Origin: Nocardioides psychrotolerans
Lineage (GTDB): Bacteria; Actinomycetota; Actinomycetes; Propionibacteriales; Nocardioidaceae
Direction of reading: 5' to 3'
DNA: 64,000 nucleotides
Assembly (NCBI RefSeq): GCF_900113685.1
Contig: NZ_FOQG01000003.1
Span: forward strand, 124,001-188,000
Shown: piece by piece, positions 42,822 through 53,853 of the stretch
Numbering within the stretch: the stretch's first letter is position 1
How the letters are laid out: every line of letters starts with the position of its first letter
The notes under the pieces: generated by a model
The model's database searches: none
The model's input: the letters and a program-made list of their open reading frames with translations, nothing else
Told to the model about the DNA's origin: nothing
Made by a program: the position numbers and the translations under genes

Positions 42822-44801
42822 TCAGTCCTGTGCACCGGTTTCGCGTGTTTGTCGGTCGCGGAGCCAGGGGATGAGTCCGCCGGCGAGGACCATGTCGACC
42901 TGTCGCGTCGAGAGGCCGTGTCGCGCCACGTAGTCCTCGTCGCGGGTCTTGTTGTGAACGGTGATCGCGGTTCCGGCGACGAGGGCTTCACGAATGCCGG
43001 TAAGCATCAGTACATCGCCCTGCTGGATCCGATCATGATCGGCCGCATCGGCGAACTCGATGGCGAGCACACCGAAATTGGCGAGGTTCTGCCAGTGAAT
43101 ACGCGCGTAGGAAACGGCCAGCACCGCACGCAACCCGAGGAAGCGGGGGGTGATCGCAGCGTGCTCCCGTGAGGAACCCTGCCCGTAGTTGGCGCCGGCG
43201 ACAATAATGTGGCCGTTCGCCTCGCGCGTTTCGGCGGCGCGTGCGGGATAGGTTTCATCGATCTGGGCGAAGGTGAATTCGGCGAGCTTGGGGATGTTGC
43301 TGCGGTATGGCAAGACCTTCGCACCGGCCGGCAGAATCCCATCGGTCGAAATGTCGTCGCCCACTTTCAGGGCGACTGGCGCCTCGATGTGATCGGCAAG
43401 GGGTCCGAAGACCGGCAACGAGGAAATGTTCTCGCCCTTGACCAGTTCGACCTGGGCTGACTCTTCGGGCGGCAACGGTCCTTCGAGCATGGCGAGGTTC
43501 ACGCTCGACGTCGCGGGCAATTCGAGCGAGGGGTATTCCAGGTCGAATAGCTCCTGCAGGTCTCGCGGGTCGGTGATCGTGCCAGTCAGCGCCGCGGCCG
43601 CCGCTGTCTCCGGCGAGCACAAGTAGACCGAGTCCTCGTCGGTGCCCGAACGGCCAGGGAAGTTGCGCGGCATCGTACGCAGGCTGATGCTCCCGTTTGC
43701 CGGGGCCTGGCCCATGCCGATGCAGCCCATACAGCCCGATTGGTGCAGCCGGGCACCGGCCCCGATCAAGTCGAGAGTCGCACCCATCCGGGTCATGTCC
43801 TGCAGAATCTGCCGGGAGCTCGGGTTGACGTCGAAGGACACGCCCGCGTGCGTCTGGCGCCCCTTGACGATGGCGGCGACGATCGCGAAGTCCCGCAACC
43901 CCGGATTCGCCGATGACCCGATCACGACCTGCTCGACCGGTCGGCCGGCGACCTCCCGCACGGGCACGACGCTTCCCGGCGAGCTGGGCAGCGCGATGAG
44001 AGGCACGATGGTGGAGAGGTCAATCTCCTCGTCAACGTCGTACCCGGCATCCTCGTCGGCGAGCAACTCGGTGTAATCGTCCTCACGCTGCTCTGCACGC
44101 AGAAACAAGCGCACCTGATCGTCTGCGGGGAACACCGTGGTTGTAGCCCCCAGTTCGGCGCCCATATTGGCGATCACATGCCGGTCCATCGCGGTGAGCG
44201 TCGCCAGTCCCGGTCCGTAATATTCGACGATTCGATTGACCCCGCCCTTGACGCCATGTCGACGCAGCATCTCGAGGATGACGTCTTTCGCGCTCGTCCA
44301 CGCAGGCAACTGGCCGGTGAGCTTCACGCCCCAGATTTTGGGCATTTTGATGTAGAGCGGCTCGCCGGCGATCGCGAGTGCGACCTCGATACCCCCCACA
44401 CCGATGGCCAGCATGCCGAGCGAACCCGCCGCAGGCGTATGGCTGTCCGAGCCGACCATCGTCTTGCCCGGGATGCCGAACCGCTGCATGTGCGTCGGGT
44501 GCGAAACACCATTTCCGGCCTTGGAAAACCACAGGCCGAAGCGTTGACACGCCGATCGGAGGAAGTCGTGGTCCTCGGCATTCTTGCTGTCGGACTGCAA
44601 GAGGTTGTGGTCGACATATTGCACGGAGACTTCGGTGCGAGCACGATCAAGCCCCAGCGCCTCCAACTCGAGCATGACGAGCGTTCCCGTCGCGTCCTGG
44701 GTGAGAGTCTGATCGATGCGCAGACCGATTTCTGACCCAGGTTTCATCTCTCCGCTCAGCAGGTGAGAAGCGATGAGCTTCTGAGCTACGTTGTGTGCCA
44801 C
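42822..44801 (-). CDS. Aconitate hydratase, short Aquifex-type
   Basis: A 659-residue aconitase/IPM-isomerase family protein with domain order 1-3 then the swivel domain at about 520-640 (GANYGQGSSREHAAITPRFLG). Iron-sulphur ligands are seen in SGCMGCIGMGQAP; the position that carries the first cysteine (SCTN) in most aconitases reads GSSANPGLRD here, which may be normal for this short subfamily. It turns citrate into isocitrate, or acts on a related substrate. The GTG at 44801 has AAGGAA upstream. Codon use is less GC-rich than the neighbours, suggesting transfer. Confidence 0.88.
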   Translation of the reverse strand: MAHNVAQKLIASHLLSGEMKPGSEIGLRIDQTLTQDATGTLVMLELEALGLDRARTEVSVQYVDHNLLQSDSKNAEDHDFLRSACQRFGLWFSKAGNGVSHPTHMQRFGIPGKTMVGSDSHTPAAGSLGMLAIGVGGIEVALAIAGEPLYIKMPKIWGVKLTGQLPAWTSAKDVILEMLRRHGVKGGVNRIVEYYGPGLATLTAMDRHVIANMGAELGATTTVFPADDQVRLFLRAEQREDDYTELLADEDAGYDVDEEIDLSTIVPLIALPSSPGSVVPVREVAGRPVEQVVIGSSANPGLRDFAIVAAIVKGRQTHAGVSFDVNPSSRQILQDMTRMGATLDLIGAGARLHQSGCMGCIGMGQAPANGSISLRTMPRNFPGRSGTDEDSVYLCSPETAAAAALTGTITDPRDLQELFDLEYPSLELPATSSVNLAMLEGPLPPEESAQVELVKGENISSLPVFGPLADHIEAPVALKVGDDISTDGILPAGAKVLPYRSNIPKLAEFTFAQIDETYPARAAETREANGHIIVAGANYGQGSSREHAAITPRFLGLRAVLAVSYARIHWQNLANFGVLAIEFADAADHDRIQQGDVLMLTGIREALVAGTAITVHNKTRDEDYVARHGLSTRQVDMVLAGGLIPWLRDRQTRETGAQD

Positions 44802-45113
44802 GGTGAGTTTCCTTGCTCGAATGTCGCCGGGAAATTCGCGGGCCGCGGCCACCCGGCGAAGAGTCCCACGGCTCCCTCCAAACTAGCCCCTTCGGTCGCG
44901 ATCGTGGCCTGCGTGGAGGAAGGTGAATGACGCGCCGCTTCAGGCCTTCAGATGTCGGTCCGTTGAGGACAGATCGTCAGCTCCGACTAGATCTCCCGTT
45001 GGTGGGCCCCAGCCGGGTGGCTCGGTGCCAACCTGAGCATGGGCAGTCCCTTCACTGCCCATTCGTGGTCGCTGTCTTCATGCCGAGAGCCACAGCCACG
45101 CTAGGCGGGACGA
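44802..45113. other. Non-coding stretch, no gene supported
   Basis: About 310 bases between the aconitase start and the acetyltransferase stop. An ATG at 44927 has a good GGAGGA before it, but the resulting frame runs antisense through the acetyltransferase gene, lacks recognisable domains and has erratic composition; it is not called. Composition is mixed and lower in GC than the surroundings. Nothing else is seen. Confidence 0.6.
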
Positions 45114-45653
45114 TCACTCCGGGTATGGGTTCGGCGTGCGGGTCGGGTCCGCCGCGAGGGGCAGCACCATGGCGACCTCGTCCGCGTCCTTCTCGGCCTC
45201 ACCGTCAGCAACTCGCACGGGCCGACGCTCCGACGTCGGGCGGAAGCCGAAGCTGCTCGCGAAGCCGACCGCGGAGGCGTTGTCAGAGACCACCCAGAAG
45301 TAAAGCAGCCTGTGGTCATCCTCGGCCGCCTTCTGGCGTGCGACTGCGACAAGATCGCGCGCCACGTTTTGACCACGCACGCTCGGAGCGGTCCACAGCC
45401 CGAACACCTCACTGGTCTGGGGATCCTCGTTGTGCAGTCCAAGACAGACCAGACCGACTGGCTCGTTCCCGTACTCAGCCACGATGCGGGTTGCGTGGCT
45501 CATCCGGTCGCGCCAGAAGTCGTCGTCATAGGACGCCTCGTCCTCGAAACGGGCGATGAACGCCTCCGGAGCATCGCGCAGCGCCGCCAACCGGACGTCG
45601 CGGTAGAGCTGCCATTCGTCCTTGACCAGGAGGCGGACCTTGATGTCAGTCAT
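45114..45653 (-). CDS. GNAT family N-acetyltransferase
   Basis: A 179-residue acetyltransferase. The acetyl-CoA site is in VFGLWTAPSVRGQNVARDLVAVA (Q/R-x-x-G-x-G/A pattern, here RGQNVA), followed by VSDNASAVGFASSFGFRPT, the usual final strand-helix block. The substrate is unknown. The ATG at 45653 is chosen; a longer reading runs through an unsupported opening. It lies in the lower-GC patch between the aconitase and the broken insertion sequence. Confidence 0.9.
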   Translation of the reverse strand: MTDIKVRLLVKDEWQLYRDVRLAALRDAPEAFIARFEDEASYDDDFWRDRMSHATRIVAEYGNEPVGLVCLGLHNEDPQTSEVFGLWTAPSVRGQNVARDLVAVARQKAAEDDHRLLYFWVVSDNASAVGFASSFGFRPTSERRPVRVADGEAEKDADEVAMVLPLAADPTRTPNPYPE

Positions 45654-45693
45654 GCTCGAGGGTTGCACACCCACAGGAATTGGCCAGCACGAT

Positions 45694-45724
45694 GGGCCTG
45701 GTGAAGTCGCCACCCACCAGGCCC
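45694..45724. repeat. Inverted repeat upstream of the acetyltransferase gene
   Basis: GGGCCTGGTG at 45694-45703 pairs with CACCAGGCCC at 45715-45724 around an 11-base loop. No T-run on either side, so it is not a typical terminator. It could be the edge of the degraded insertion sequence that follows or an operator of the acetyltransferase gene. Confidence 0.5.
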
Positions 45725-46009
45725 GTTGCTTCAGTACCGGTCACCCGATCTCTGCTGGACACTCACGCCCGCCAAGGCAAGCAGGCGGAGGGAGATTCTC
45801 ACCAGTACGGCGCCCGGCAGTGCGCGGTGCTTTGGCCGGGAGTTGTGTGCCGATTCCATCAGTGGCGGCACCCTTTCCGAGACGCTGTTCGAGGACCGGC
45901 GTGACTGCTTTCGTTCATCCAGGCGTTCGAGACGGAGAAGTGGCTCAGCTGATAGATCTCGAGCCCTGCCTGGGAGGACTGTGTTGAGTCCGATCAGAAG
46001 GAGGAGCTC
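45725..46009. other. Non-coding stretch upstream of the IS110 remnant
   Basis: About 285 bases with no supported gene, ending in AAGGAGGAGCTC, a strong ribosome site for the transposase remnant. In IS110-group elements the non-coding left end before the recombinase gene encodes the bridge RNA; this stretch is in that position. The element's left boundary is not visible. Confidence 0.5.
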
Positions 46010-46258
46010 ATGGCTATGTTGAAGATCCCGTTGGATCCAGCGACGGTGGTCGTCGCGGTGGATCCGGGAAGGTGATGAACCGGGTCTGGGTCAGTGATGG
46101 CACGGGCTGGGTGGAGAAGCCGGTCTCTGTACCGGTCTCGCGTGCCGGTCTGGAGCAGGTACAACGGCTGCTCGATGCACATCCCTCGGTGGTGGCGCCG
46201 GTGATCGCGGTCGAGGCGACGAGGAGTCTGCATCAGGCGTTCGTCCACGACCTGGAAC
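46010..46258 (+). pseudogene. IS110 family transposase, broken N-terminal fragment
   Basis: An ATG after a perfect AAGGAGG opens MLKIPLDPATVVVAVDPG, the RuvC-like first strand of IS110 recombinases with its catalytic Asp. One base seems lost at about 46070 (GGGAAGGTGATG), after which the frame continues as VMNRVWVSDGTGWVEKPVSVPVSRAG to about 46258, as in IS110 proteins. The remaining three quarters, including the serine-containing C-terminal domain, are absent. The fragment ends at the terminator of the tRNA-Ser(CGA) gene. Confidence 0.8.
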
Positions 46259-46303
46259 CAAAACAGCCCCTGACACTGCATCTTCGCAGTTCAGAGGCTG
46301 TTT
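46259..46303 (-). terminator. Terminator of tRNA-Ser(CGA)
   Basis: On the minus strand AAACAGCCTCTGA pairs with TCAGGGGCTGTTT around a 17-base loop and ends in GCTGTTTT. It begins 5 bases after the 3' end of the tRNA gene. Confidence 0.8.
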
Positions 46304-46308
46304 GGCAT

Positions 46309-46398
46309 TGGCGGTGGCGGTGGGATTTGAACCCACGGTGGGTTTGACCCCACACATCATTTCGAGTGATGCACCTTCGGCCTCTCGGACACGCCACC
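46309..46398 (-). tRNA. tRNA-Ser (anticodon CGA)
   Basis: On the minus strand GGTGGCG pairs with CGCCACC, followed by discriminator G and an encoded CCA (46309-46311). The anticodon stem-loop CATCACTCGAAATGATG gives anticodon CGA; a long variable arm and the GGTTCAAATCC T-loop follow. This gene is intact although the IS110 remnant stops just beyond its terminator. Confidence 0.96.
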
Positions 46399-46447
46399 GC
46401 GGGGAAGGTTACCGGAGCCGTCCGGGGTCGGTGAAATCTGGGTCTGG

Positions 46448-46966
46448 CTACTCCTCGACGGTGATCGTCGCGGTGTTGTCGCTGATCTCCTCGCGGACGG
46501 CGTAGGTTCCGGGGGCGTCGAAGCGGAACGCGCCGTTGAGGCCCGTGGTGACGGTGTAGCCGTCGAGGTCGCCCACGACCACCCCGTAGATCCCCTCGTC
46601 GCCGGTGATGAAGAGCACGACGTCACCGACCTCGATCGTCGAGGTGTCGGCGGTGAAGCCGCCCTCGTCGACGACGATCGTGTCCGCAGCCGGCTCGGTC
46701 GAGTCGACGTAGGTCACCCCACCGGCGGGAGAGTCGACCGGCGCCACCTCGCCGGCGTCGGCGACGTCCCCGGCAGGTGCGGCGGTCTCGCCGCCACCGC
46801 TGCCGTCGGGCTCGTCGTCACCGCCGCAGGCGCCGAGGCCCAGGGAGAGGGTGAGGCAGAGGGCGGCCGCGGCCGTGGGTCGGAGCACCTGACGAAGCGT
46901 GGGGAGCATCATGGGCCGGAACGTAACGGCCCGGGGCGGTCGGCCGCGATGGGGATCCGTACTCAT
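46448..46966 (-). CDS. Lipoprotein with cupredoxin-like fold
   Basis: A 172-residue lipoprotein: a basic opening, hydrophobic signal (AAAALCLTLSLGLGAC, lipobox Cys), a Gly/Ala/Glu spacer and a C-terminal domain of about 75 residues with the strand pattern of cupredoxins (TIVVDEGGFTADTSTIEVGDVVLFI, FRFDAPGTYAVREE). The copper-ligand residues (His, Cys, Met) are not evident, so electron transfer is not supported. The ATG at 46966 lies 14 bases after the galM stop with GAGGAG before it. Confidence 0.72.
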   Translation of the reverse strand: MSTDPHRGRPPRAVTFRPMMLPTLRQVLRPTAAAALCLTLSLGLGACGGDDEPDGSGGGETAAPAGDVADAGEVAPVDSPAGGVTYVDSTEPAADTIVVDEGGFTADTSTIEVGDVVLFITGDEGIYGVVVGDLDGYTVTTGLNGAFRFDAPGTYAVREEISDNTATITVEE

Positions 46967-46980
46967 CACGCCCCCACTCC

Positions 46981-47943
46981 TCATGCTTCGACGAAGCGCC
47001 ACTCCAGCACCGAGCGGTAGGTCTCGCCCGGCCGCAGGACCGCCGAGGGCCAGTCGGGTCCCTCGTGGTGCGGGGAGTCGGGCGCGAGCTGCGGCTCGAG
47101 CGCGATCCCGGCGTACGGCCCGAGGGGCTCATCCGACAGCGACCGCCGCGAGCCGTCGAAGCCGCGCCCGGTGTAGACCTGCAGTCCCGGCTGGTCGGTG
47201 GAGACCACCACCGCCATCCCCGTACGACGGCACGCGAGCTCCGCCACCGGCCTCAGGCCGTGCCCCTCGAGGACGTAGTGGTGGTCGATGCCGACCTCGC
47301 CGAGGCGCCGCGCCGAGCGCAGGTCGAAGGGGGTGCCGCCGACTGGTGCGTGCTCGCCGAGCGGGATGCCGGTGGCGTCGGTCGGGGTGTAGCGGTCGGC
47401 AGCGACACGCAGCTCGTGCTCGGGCACCCCGGCGACACCCCCGAGCGCGAAGTAGGTGTGCTGGGTCAGGTTGACCAGCGTCGGCGCGTCCGTGGTGGCC
47501 GTCAGCTCCACGACCACGGTGTCGCCGACCACGGCGTAGCGCACCTGCGCGGACACCTGCCCCGGGAAGCCCTGGTCGCCGTCGGGGCTCTCCAGCGCGA
47601 GCACGACCTCGTCGTCGGCCTGCGACACGACGTCCCACACCCGGCGGTGGAAGCCGTCGGGGCCGCCGTGCAGCGCGTTTCCCCGGTCGTTGGTGACCAC
47701 CGCGTGCTCGACCCCGTCGACCTCGAAGCGGCCCCGGGCGATCCGGTTGGCGTAGCGGCCGATGGTGCCGCCGACGAAGTCGACCGACGCGAGGTACTCC
47801 GCGGTCGTCGCGTGGCCGAGCACCACGTTGCGACGGGCGCGCCGGCCGACGTCGAGTCGCTGCACGGTGGCGCCGAGCGGGAGCACGTGGAGCACCGGGC
47901 CCGGCTCCCGGCCGATGACGATGCTGGTCAGGGGGGTAGGCAC
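46981..47943 (-). CDS. galM: Aldose 1-epimerase
   Basis: A 320-residue galactose mutarotase that interconverts alpha and beta hexoses. Active-site residues are visible: His in NLTQHTYFALGG (acid), Glu in AGIALEPQLAPDSPHHEG (base), Arg in NRIARGRF, and His in GNALHGGPDGFHRRVWDV. The GTG at 47943 gives the normal length; longer readings enter the neighbouring gene. It follows the ROK gene by 10 bases in the same direction and precedes the lipoprotein gene, so the three are likely cotranscribed. Confidence 0.93.
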   Translation of the reverse strand: MPTPLTSIVIGREPGPVLHVLPLGATVQRLDVGRRARRNVVLGHATTAEYLASVDFVGGTIGRYANRIARGRFEVDGVEHAVVTNDRGNALHGGPDGFHRRVWDVVSQADDEVVLALESPDGDQGFPGQVSAQVRYAVVGDTVVVELTATTDAPTLVNLTQHTYFALGGVAGVPEHELRVAADRYTPTDATGIPLGEHAPVGGTPFDLRSARRLGEVGIDHHYVLEGHGLRPVAELACRRTGMAVVVSTDQPGLQVYTGRGFDGSRRSLSDEPLGPYAGIALEPQLAPDSPHHEGPDWPSAVLRPGETYRSVLEWRFVEA

Positions 47944-47953
47944 GGCGCGAACG

Positions 47954-49126
47954 CTAGCGGGCAGGAGACGGCGCGCGTTCGAGCAGGCGCGCGTCGACCG
48001 CGGCCGGGCTGAGCACCTGCTCCAGCGCCATGGAGGCACAGCCGACGAGCCCGGCGCGGTCGCCGAAGGTCGACGGCAGGAACTGCAGGTCGCGGGTGGC
48101 GAGCGCAGAGGCGCGGGCGTAGACGCTCTCGCGCACGCCCGCGGCGTAGACGTCGAAGACCGCGGCCATGTCGCCGCCGATGACGACGGCCTGGGGGTTG
48201 AGCAGGTTGATCGCGACGGCGAGGACCTCCCCGAGCTGACGGCCACTCTCGCGCAGCAGCTGCTTGGCATCCGCGTCGCCGGCCGCGGCCAGCGCCACCA
48301 GGTCGCGCACGTGGTCGACCCGGCGACCGGACTCGGTCAGCCGGGCGACCAGGGCCCATCCCCCGGCCAGGGTCTCCAGGCAGCCGGTGTCGCCGCAGCG
48401 GCAGGGGCGTCCGGCGGCGGCGTCGACCTTGGTGTGGCCGATCTCGCCGGCACCGCCGAGGTGGCCCGAGACCACCCGGCCCTCGGCGATGATCCCGAGC
48501 CCGAGGCCCGTCGAGGCCTTCACGACGATGAGGTCGGAGATCCCGGCCGCGTGGCCGAGCCGCTCGGAGCGGGCCAGCACGTCGGCGTCGTTGCCGACGA
48601 AGGTCGGTGCCTGCGCGACATCGGCGAGGTAGCGGGTCAGGTCGGCGCCGTCCCAGCCACCCATGACCGGCGAGTCGACGCTGACCCCGCGCACGGGGTC
48701 GACGGTGCCGGGCAGGCTGATCCCGATCGACAGCACCGGCCGACCGGCTGCGACCTCGTCCAGGAGACGACCAAGGTGGGTGGCGACCGCGGGCATGACG
48801 ACCTCGGGACCCGCGCCCACGTCGTGGTCCACGGCGGAGGTCGCGAGCTGGTCGCCGAGCAGGTCGAAGAGCGCCAGCTGCGAGCGGGACCGACCGATCG
48901 CTGCGGCGAGGACGACACCGGCGTCCTTGTTGAAGAGCAGGCTCCCGGGCGGCCGGCCGCCGGTGGAGGCGAGCTCCTCGCCGACGAGCAGCAGCCCCGC
49001 CTCCGCGAGCGCGGCGACGCGCGCCACGACCGCCGTGCGCGACAGGCCGGTCTGGACCCGCAGCTGCGAGCGGGTGGTGGCCCGCCCCGAGCGCACGAGC
49101 TCGAGGACGTCGCCGGCGGTGGTCAT
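47954..49126 (-). CDS. ROK family transcriptional regulator
   Basis: A 390-residue repressor-type ROK protein: an N-terminal winged helix-turn-helix (TTRSQLRVQTGLSRTAVVARVAALAEAGLL, about 17-46), then a sugar-kinase-like domain. The ROK zinc site CRCGDTGCLE is intact, as is the ATP/sugar site region STGLGLGIIAEGRVV. Such proteins sense sugars and repress catabolic operons. It is divergent from zwf-edd-eda, with a 113-base gap containing a palindrome, so control of the Entner-Doudoroff operon and of galM is a reasonable inference. Confidence 0.92.
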   Translation of the reverse strand: MTTAGDVLELVRSGRATTRSQLRVQTGLSRTAVVARVAALAEAGLLLVGEELASTGGRPPGSLLFNKDAGVVLAAAIGRSRSQLALFDLLGDQLATSAVDHDVGAGPEVVMPAVATHLGRLLDEVAAGRPVLSIGISLPGTVDPVRGVSVDSPVMGGWDGADLTRYLADVAQAPTFVGNDADVLARSERLGHAAGISDLIVVKASTGLGLGIIAEGRVVSGHLGGAGEIGHTKVDAAAGRPCRCGDTGCLETLAGGWALVARLTESGRRVDHVRDLVALAAAGDADAKQLLRESGRQLGEVLAVAINLLNPQAVVIGGDMAAVFDVYAAGVRESVYARASALATRDLQFLPSTFGDRAGLVGCASMALEQVLSPAAVDARLLERAPSPAR

Positions 49127-49178
49127 GATCGCAATCCTAGGCGCTTCCGCTCGTCCCGATCTCTGGGTTGGCTTACTT

Positions 49179-49190
49179 TTGTCTAAACAA
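49179..49190. promoter_or_regulatory. Palindrome in the ROK/zwf intergenic region
   Basis: TTGTCTAAACAA is a near-palindrome (TTGT-n4-ACAA) between the divergent ROK gene and zwf, about 50 bases before zwf. Its position suits an operator for the ROK regulator. A TTGTCT / TATGCT pair with a 15-base gap (49179-49205) could be a weak promoter. Confidence 0.4.
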
Positions 49191-49239
49191 TGCCCAAGTT
49201 ATGCTTGTCGAGAGCACTCTTCGGTCCTACCGTTGAGTG

Positions 49240-50744
49240 GTGACCCTCCCTGCCACCGAGCTCTCCGCCGGCCTGCCCCCGTGCGACTTCACGGTCTTCG
49301 GTGGCACCGGGGACCTGGCGCTGCGCAAGCTCCTGCCCGCCCTCTACCAGCGCGAGCTCGAGGGCCAGCTGCCCGCGGGCACCCGGATCATCGGCGTCTC
49401 GCGCACCGAGCTCGACGACGACGGCTACCGCCACGCCGTCCGCGAGGCCCTCCACACCCACGTCACCGCCGACGAGCTCGACGAGGACGCCGTACGACGA
49501 CTGGTCGACCGCGTCCGGCACCTCACCCTCGACTCCCGCGACCCCGAGGGCTGGCACCTGCTCCACGACCTGCTCAAGGACCGACCGCAGGTCGAGGGCG
49601 GCGAGGAGGTCGTGCGGGTGTTCTACCTCGCGATCGCACCGGCCCTCTTCGGCCCGACCTGCGAGCGGCTCGGCGCCGCCGGTGTCGTCGAGGACTCCTC
49701 CCGAGTGGTGATGGAGAAGCCGATCGGCACCGACCTGGAGTCGGCCCGCGCGGTCAACGACGCGGTCGGCCGGGTCTTCTGCGAGCAGCAGATCTTCCGC
49801 ATTGACCACTACCTCGGCAAGGAGAGCGTGCAGAACCTGCTGGTCACCCGCTTCGCCAACACCTTCCTCGAGCCGCTGTGGAACTCCCGTTGGGTCGACC
49901 ACGTGCAGATCACGGTGTCCGAGACCCTCGGGGTCGGGGACCGTGGTGGCTACTACGACACCTCCGGTGCGCTGCGCGACATGGTGCAGAACCACCTGCT
50001 CCAGCTGCTCTGCCTGGTCGCGATGGAGCCGCCGACCTACGTCGGCCGCGAGACCGTCCGCGACGAGAAACTCAAGGTGCTCCAGGCACTCAAGCCGATG
50101 AGCCCCGAGGACGTCGACCGGAGCACGGTCCGCGGCCGCTACACCGCCGGGCTCGTCGACGGCGCCGCCGTGCCGTCCTACACCGACGACATCGGGCACC
50201 CGGGCAGCAGCACCGAGACCTTCGTGGCCGTGCGCGCCGAGGTGCAGAACTGGCGGTGGGCCGGCGTGCCGTTCTACCTGCGCACCGGCAAGCGGATGGA
50301 CCGCCGGATGTCGGAGATCGTGGTGGTCTTCAAGGAGCCGCCGCACGCGATGTTCCCCCACAGCGAGGGCGTCACGTCGCCCAACCGGCTGCACATCCAG
50401 GTCCAGCCCGACGAGGGCATGCGGCTGCACATGACCGCCAAGGAGCCCGGCCCGGGCGGCATCCGGCTGCGGCCGGTGTCGCTGGACCTGAGCTATGCCA
50501 CGACGTTCACCCAGCGCTCACCCGACGCCTACGAGCGGCTGCTCATGGACGTCATCCGCGGCAACCCGACCCTCTTCATGCGCCGCGACGAGGTCGAGGC
50601 CGCGTGGACCTGGGTGGAGCCGATCCTCCGGCGGTGGCAGGCCGCCCCCGACCGCCCCAAGCGCTACCCCGCCGGCACCAGCGGGCCCACCGCAGCCGCC
50701 ACGCTCCTCGAGCGCGACGGCCGACACTGGCAGGAGTCCGAGGC

Positions 50745-50748
<4 letters not shown>
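49240..50748 (+). CDS. zwf: Glucose-6-phosphate 1-dehydrogenase
   Basis: A 502-residue enzyme that oxidises glucose 6-phosphate to 6-phosphogluconolactone, making [22 protein letters not shown] is the nucleotide site (GGTGDLA), and RIDHYLGKE holds the active-site His and Lys. Two in-frame GTGs at 49237 and 49240 are possible starts; the ribosome site is weak for both. It is the first gene of zwf-edd-eda (edd overlaps it by four bases); no lactonase or gluconate dehydrogenase gene is in the window. Confidence 0.95.
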
Positions 50749-52590
<1,842 letters not shown>

Positions 52591-52604
<14 letters not shown>

Positions 52605-53229
52605 GTCCCGTCCCCCCGCCAGCCTGCTCGACGCCGTACCGGTCATGCCGGTCGTGGTGATCGACCGGCTCGAGGACGCCGTCCCCGTCGCCCGGGCGCT
52701 CGTCGACGGGGGCCTGCCCGCGATCGAGCTGACCCTGCGCACCCCGGTGGCGCTCGAGGCCATCCGCGCGATCGCGACCCAGGTTCCCGAGATCCTGGTC
52801 GGCGCCGGCACGGTCGTCGCGCCCGCGCAGGCCCGCGAGGCGCTCGACGCCGGAGCCCGATTCCTTGTCTCCCCCGGCGCGACCCCGTCGCTGCTCTCAG
52901 CGATGGTCGACACGGGGCTGCCGTTCCTCCCCGGCACGGCCACCGTCTCCGAGGTCCTCGCCGTGCTCGAGGCGGGCCTCACCGAGATGAAGTTCTTCCC
53001 TGCCGAGGCCTCGGGCGGTGCTGCGTTCCTCAAGGCGATCTCGTCGCCCGTCCCGGCCGCCCGCTTCTGCCCCACGGGCGGCATCACCGCGGCGACCGCG
53101 GGCGACTACCTCGCGCTGGCCAACGTCGGCTGCGTCGGCGGGTCGTGGCTCACCCCGGCCGACCTCCTGCGCGACGGCGACTGGGCGCGAGTGGAGGCGC
53201 TGGCCAGGGCGGCTGCCGCCCTGCGCTGA
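52591..53229 (+). CDS. eda: KDPG aldolase
   Basis: A 212-residue TIM-barrel class I aldolase that splits KDPG into pyruvate and glyceraldehyde 3-phosphate. The Schiff-base Lys is in [13 protein letters not shown]; the general-base Glu in [12 protein letters not shown] and CPTGGIT near the end are family marks. The TTG start is supported by GGAGG at 52580-52584, six bases upstream, and gives the usual opening; it lies 14 bases inside edd, so translation is tightly coupled to edd. Confidence 0.95.
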
Positions 53230-53282
53230 GACATGCGGCGGGGCGAGCGATGACTTTCCCTCGCGGTGACAGTCTGACGGGC

Positions 53283-53846
53283 ATGGGAAGAATCGTGAGC
53301 AACTTCTTCATCTCCTTGGACGGCGTCGTCGAGTCGCCCGACCAGTGGCACTTCGACTACTTCAGCGACGAGATGGGTGCCGTCATCGGCTCGGGCATGG
53401 CGACCTGCGCGGGCTTCCTGATGGGCCGCAAGCTCTACGAGGAGTGGTCGGCCTACTGGACCACCAACACCGACGACGACGGCTTCGGGCCGTTCATCAA
53501 CGCCATCCCCAAGTACGTCGTTTCCACGACGCTCACCGAGGCGACCTGGCACAACACCACGCTCGTGACGGGCACGCCCGAGGAGATCCAGACCCAGCTG
53601 AGCGAGATCAGGGCCTCCGCGGACGGCGACATCGGCGTCTCCGGCAGTGCCACCCTGGTCCGCTCCCTGCTGGCCATGGGTCTGCTCGACACGCTCGCCC
53701 TGCTGGTGCACCCGGTGGCCGTCGGCAGCGGGGACCGGCTGTTCCAGGACAGCCCCAAGATCCCGCTGCGGCTGCTGTCCTCGACGACGATCGAGCACGG
53801 CGTGCTGCACCTGGAGTACACCCCGGCCGAGCAGCCCCAGCCCTAG
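53283..53846 (+). CDS. Dihydrofolate reductase-like / RibD C-terminal family protein
   Basis: A 187-residue protein with the RibD_C/DHFR-like fold (MGRIVSNFFISLDGVVESPDQWHF, LMGRKLYEEWSAYW, DIGVSGSATLVRSLLAMGLLDTLALLVHPVAVGSGDRLF). Most such stand-alone proteins are NADPH-dependent reductases of unknown substrate; the riboflavin reaction is not implied. It is the last plus-strand gene after eda, 53 bases on, and is convergent with the secreted protein gene. ATG at 53283. Confidence 0.88.
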   Translation: MGRIVSNFFISLDGVVESPDQWHFDYFSDEMGAVIGSGMATCAGFLMGRKLYEEWSAYWTTNTDDDGFGPFINAIPKYVVSTTLTEATWHNTTLVTGTPEEIQTQLSEIRASADGDIGVSGSATLVRSLLAMGLLDTLALLVHPVAVGSGDRLFQDSPKIPLRLLSSTTIEHGVLHLEYTPAEQPQP

Positions 53847-53853
53847 TCCTGCC

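Noticed and set aside
44927..45559. Plus-strand frame with a good GGAGGA before its ATG
   Set aside because: It runs antisense through the acetyltransferase gene, has no domain and has an erratic Arg/Pro/Ser composition.
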